Origin: Pseudobutyrivibrio sp. YE44 | GTDB lineage: Bacteria > Bacillota > Clostridia > Lachnospirales > Lachnospiraceae | NCBI RefSeq assembly: GCF_900104335.1 | Contig: NZ_FMXT01000003.1 | Span: forward strand, 1-64,000 | Direction of reading: 5' to 3' | DNA: 64,000 bases | Part shown: positions 62,433 to 64,000 of the stretch, one piece after another | Position numbering within the stretch: the stretch's first letter is position 1 | Layout of the letters: each line of letters starts with the position of its first letter | Position numbers and translations under genes: made by a program | The notes under the pieces: generated by a model | Told to the model about the DNA's origin: nothing | What the model saw: the letters and a program-made list of their open reading frames with translations, nothing else | Databases searched by the model: none

Positions 62433-62526
62433 GCTTCTAGTTACGCTCTCAAGCCTGAATATTACTCCGGAGAGCTGAAGAAAGCTCTCATTGAGTAACA
62501 CTCAGAGCTAGATAGCTACTAGAAGC
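62433..62526 (+). repeat. structured intergenic element, copy C
   Basis: 94-nt palindrome ending in GCTTCTAG/CTAGAAGC. It shares AGTTACGC, CAAGCCT and AGAGCT.GAT.GCTA with copy B. Inside, AGC-CTGA pairs with TCAG-A-GCT, again with one bulged A, then ATTACTC with GAGTAA, and the tip is a hairpin GAGAGCT/AGCTCTC. It lies 7 nt after the Lar-like gene and 10 nt before a separate terminator, so termination is not its main role here. Confidence 0.75.
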
Positions 62527-62536
62527 TCAATTATTT

Positions 62537-62567
62537 AAACTCCCTTGAATAAGGGGGTTTATTTTTT
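62537..62567 (+). terminator. terminator of the prsA-murA operon
   Basis: AAACTCCCTT/AAGGGGGTTT stem (one G:T pair) with a GAAT loop, followed by ATTTTTT. Confidence 0.88.
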
Positions 62568-62652
62568 GCCTTAACGAATAATACGAAAATAAGGGGATAG
62601 AGTGAAATTTTTGTGAAATATCTGCTATTTAACATTAAATTCACAGAAATCT

Positions 62653-62661
62653 TGGTATACT
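62653..62661 (+). promoter_or_regulatory. extended -10 promoter of the chemoreceptor gene
   Basis: TGG-TATACT forms an extended -10. No sigma-28 motif, often used for chemoreceptor genes, is seen here. The region from the operon terminator to this point (62568-62652) is AT-rich and shows nothing else. Confidence 0.5.
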
Positions 62662-62684
62662 ACAGATATTAAGATAGGATTAAA

Positions 62685-62717
62685 GCCGTTTTGTAACGGC
62701 CATTTAGTTTCTAAATG
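62685..62717 (+). other. two leader hairpins before the chemoreceptor start
   Basis: GCCGTT-TTGT-AACGGC (62685-62700) and, directly next to it, CATTTAG-TTT-CTAAATG (62701-62717). The second abuts the ribosome binding site GGAGGG (62717-62722), six bases before the ATG, so folding could affect translation. Confidence 0.55.
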
Positions 62718-62728
62718 GAGGGTCAAGT

Positions 62729-64000
62729 ATGCCAGATAGAGAAGAACAAATGGATATCAAAAGCAGGCAAATGCTTGAAAGAAACCGATTGGCAAGATAT
62801 TGCGGAACAATAACATGTATAGCCTTATTGTTTTGCACAATAAGATCCCTTGCCTTAGATGGTATGAATGCCTTGGAAATTGCCAGGTTAATTGTTGCCA
62901 TTGTCGATTTGATTATCTTCCAGGTAATGTACAAGGTATGTGGCTCAGAGTACAAGTATAAGTATGTAGTAACACTTTCTATGGTGGTACTCTTCGTAAT
63001 AAATATTTATTTTCCTGCAGATAAGAATATGTATATCTTTATGTATACAATCATTCTTATTGTTATGATTTATGGAGAGGCAAACACTGTAAAGATTGGA
63101 TGCTTTGTGGCTAACTTCTGCTTGGTGACATCGGGAATTATAGAACTAAAAAGTAAAAACATTACTGGTCGTGAGCTGGTTACAGAGCTTGTTTTTTCTT
63201 TGATTGCGTGCACAATCTCAGTTGTTGTATGTAAGCAGCAAAGAAGGCAGACTACAGAGACTCTTGAAACCATTAAAGAAAGTGCAGATGAAATGAAAGA
63301 AACCTCAGCTACTATTGTTAGTCTGGCTGAGCAGTTGAATCAGAAGTTCGTAGAAGCAAACGAAGTATCTACAAAGCTTAACGAATCTATGCAGGATGCA
63401 AACAATTCTGTACAAGAAATCGTGGAAGGTGTAAAGAATACAGCAGAAGCTATTGAAAACCAAACTAATAAGACAGCTGTTATTCAGGAAAGCATTCAGA
63501 CAGTTGGTGGTGAGGCAGGCAATATTGATGATGTTTCAATAAGTGTAGAAGAATCTGTTAACGAAGGTGTTGATCTTATTAATCAGCTAAAGAGTCAGGC
63601 AGAAAAAGTTGCTAACATCAACATTGAAACAAGTTCAACCACACAGGCCCTTAATGATAGTATCCAGGATATCCAGGGAATAACAGAAACAATCCTTGGT
63701 ATTTCAAGTCAGACAAATCTGCTAGCGCTTAATGCTTCAATCGAGGCAGCTAGAGCTGGTGAGGCCGGAAAGGGCTTTGCAGTTGTTGCTGATGAGATTA
63801 GAGCTCTTTCAGAAAGCACAAGAGAGGCAACAGAAGAGATTTCAAAGATTATTGAAAGACTTATAAGCGATGCGCGTTCCGCATCTTCGGCAATGTCAAA
63901 ATCTGCTGAGTATGCAACAAAGCAGAATGAGTTAATCGAGGAGACAGGAACAAAGCTTGATGCAATCAAGGAAGGCACTGATGAATTAAGAGGCGGTGTT
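62729..64000 (+). CDS. methyl-accepting chemotaxis-type protein (3' end outside window)
   Basis: The frame is open from the ATG to the window end (424 codons seen). The N-terminal part has about six hydrophobic segments (about 25-175) and no large extracellular sensor domain, then a HAMP-less coiled coil from about 180. The signalling tip [34 protein letters not shown] is near residues 330-363. The tip matches the chemoreceptor hairpin that binds CheA and CheW. A multi-helix membrane sensor instead of a periplasmic one suggests a signal in or at the membrane. No che or flagellar genes are in the window. Confidence 0.9.
   Translation, partial: MPDREEQMDIKSRQMLERNRLARYCGTITCIALLFCTIRSLALDGMNALEIARLIVAIVDLIIFQVMYKVCGSEYKYKYVVTLSMVVLFVINIYFPADKNMYIFMYTIILIVMIYGEANTVKIGCFVANFCLVTSGIIELKSKNITGRELVTELVFSLIACTISVVVCKQQRRQTTETLETIKESADEMKETSATIVSLAEQLNQKFVEANEVSTKLNESMQDANNSVQEIVEGVKNTAEAIENQTNKTAVIQESIQTVGGEAGNIDDVSISVEESVNEGVDLINQLKSQAEKVANINIETSSTTQALNDSIQDIQGITETILGISSQTNLLALNASIEAARAGEAGKGFAVVADEIRALSESTREATEEISKIIERLISDARSASSAMSKSAEYATKQNELIEETGTKLDAIKEGTDELRGGV

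Overview
The window looks like the chromosome of a low-GC, Gram-positive anaerobe of the Lachnospiraceae, most likely close to Butyrivibrio or Pseudobutyrivibrio. This is inferred from protein types, not from a database search. Supporting features are a split transketolase, the GlgC/GlgD pair, a SpoVG homologue, a DnaD/DnaC-type primosome pair, an LTA-synthase-like protein, sortase B, BTAD-type regulators and strong purine-rich ribosome binding sites. There are no rRNA genes, no CRISPR array and no recognisable transposase.

Layout. 1-503: five tRNA genes (Asp, Val, Tyr, initiator Met, Phe) and a terminator. 787-4064: a DUF234-type ATPase and two-subunit transketolase, convergent with galM. 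5467-8762: a class A penicillin-binding protein followed by a ROK glucokinase, convergent with a TetR regulator. 9445-13806: a divergent TetR/MarR control region driving a MarR gene and a heterodimeric ABC exporter. 14020-14841: a VbhA/Fic-type antitoxin-toxin pair. 15044-29419: a surface block with a 3,589-residue secreted Ig-like repeat protein, a class B sortase and a repeat protein carrying a sorting-signal-like C terminus. 29489-34986: a YhhN-family membrane protein, a large membrane-anchored protein with a degenerate C39-like end, and an LTA-synthase family protein. 34965-35612: a remarkable near-palindrome of about 650 bp. 35589-40601 (minus strand): murC, a DnaA-box cluster, dnaD-like, dnaC-like and PRPP synthetase genes. 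40810-44240: glgC-glgD-spoVG-pth. 44252-56051: an apparently continuous transcription unit with a BTAD regulator, a small unknown protein, a transglutaminase lipoprotein, a reduced type IV pilus/type II secretion-like set (GspF/PilC, four small bitopic proteins, PilT-like ATPase), a SulP transporter and Mfd. 56048-62567: a PrsA-like foldase lipoprotein, a second heterodimeric ABC exporter, murA and a small zinc-ribbon protein. 62653-64000: a chemoreceptor cut by the window end.

The genes centre on the cell envelope (peptidoglycan precursors, PBP, LTA-like polymer, sortase, foldase, pilus-like machine), central carbon storage and replication initiation. The most unusual content is non-coding. 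A family of 83-94 nt structured intergenic elements is present in three copies, with compensating stem changes. Two similar three-way-junction elements lie in the murC leader and between dnaD and dnaC. The giant imperfect inverted repeat separates two convergent genes, and its two arms each carry a terminator.
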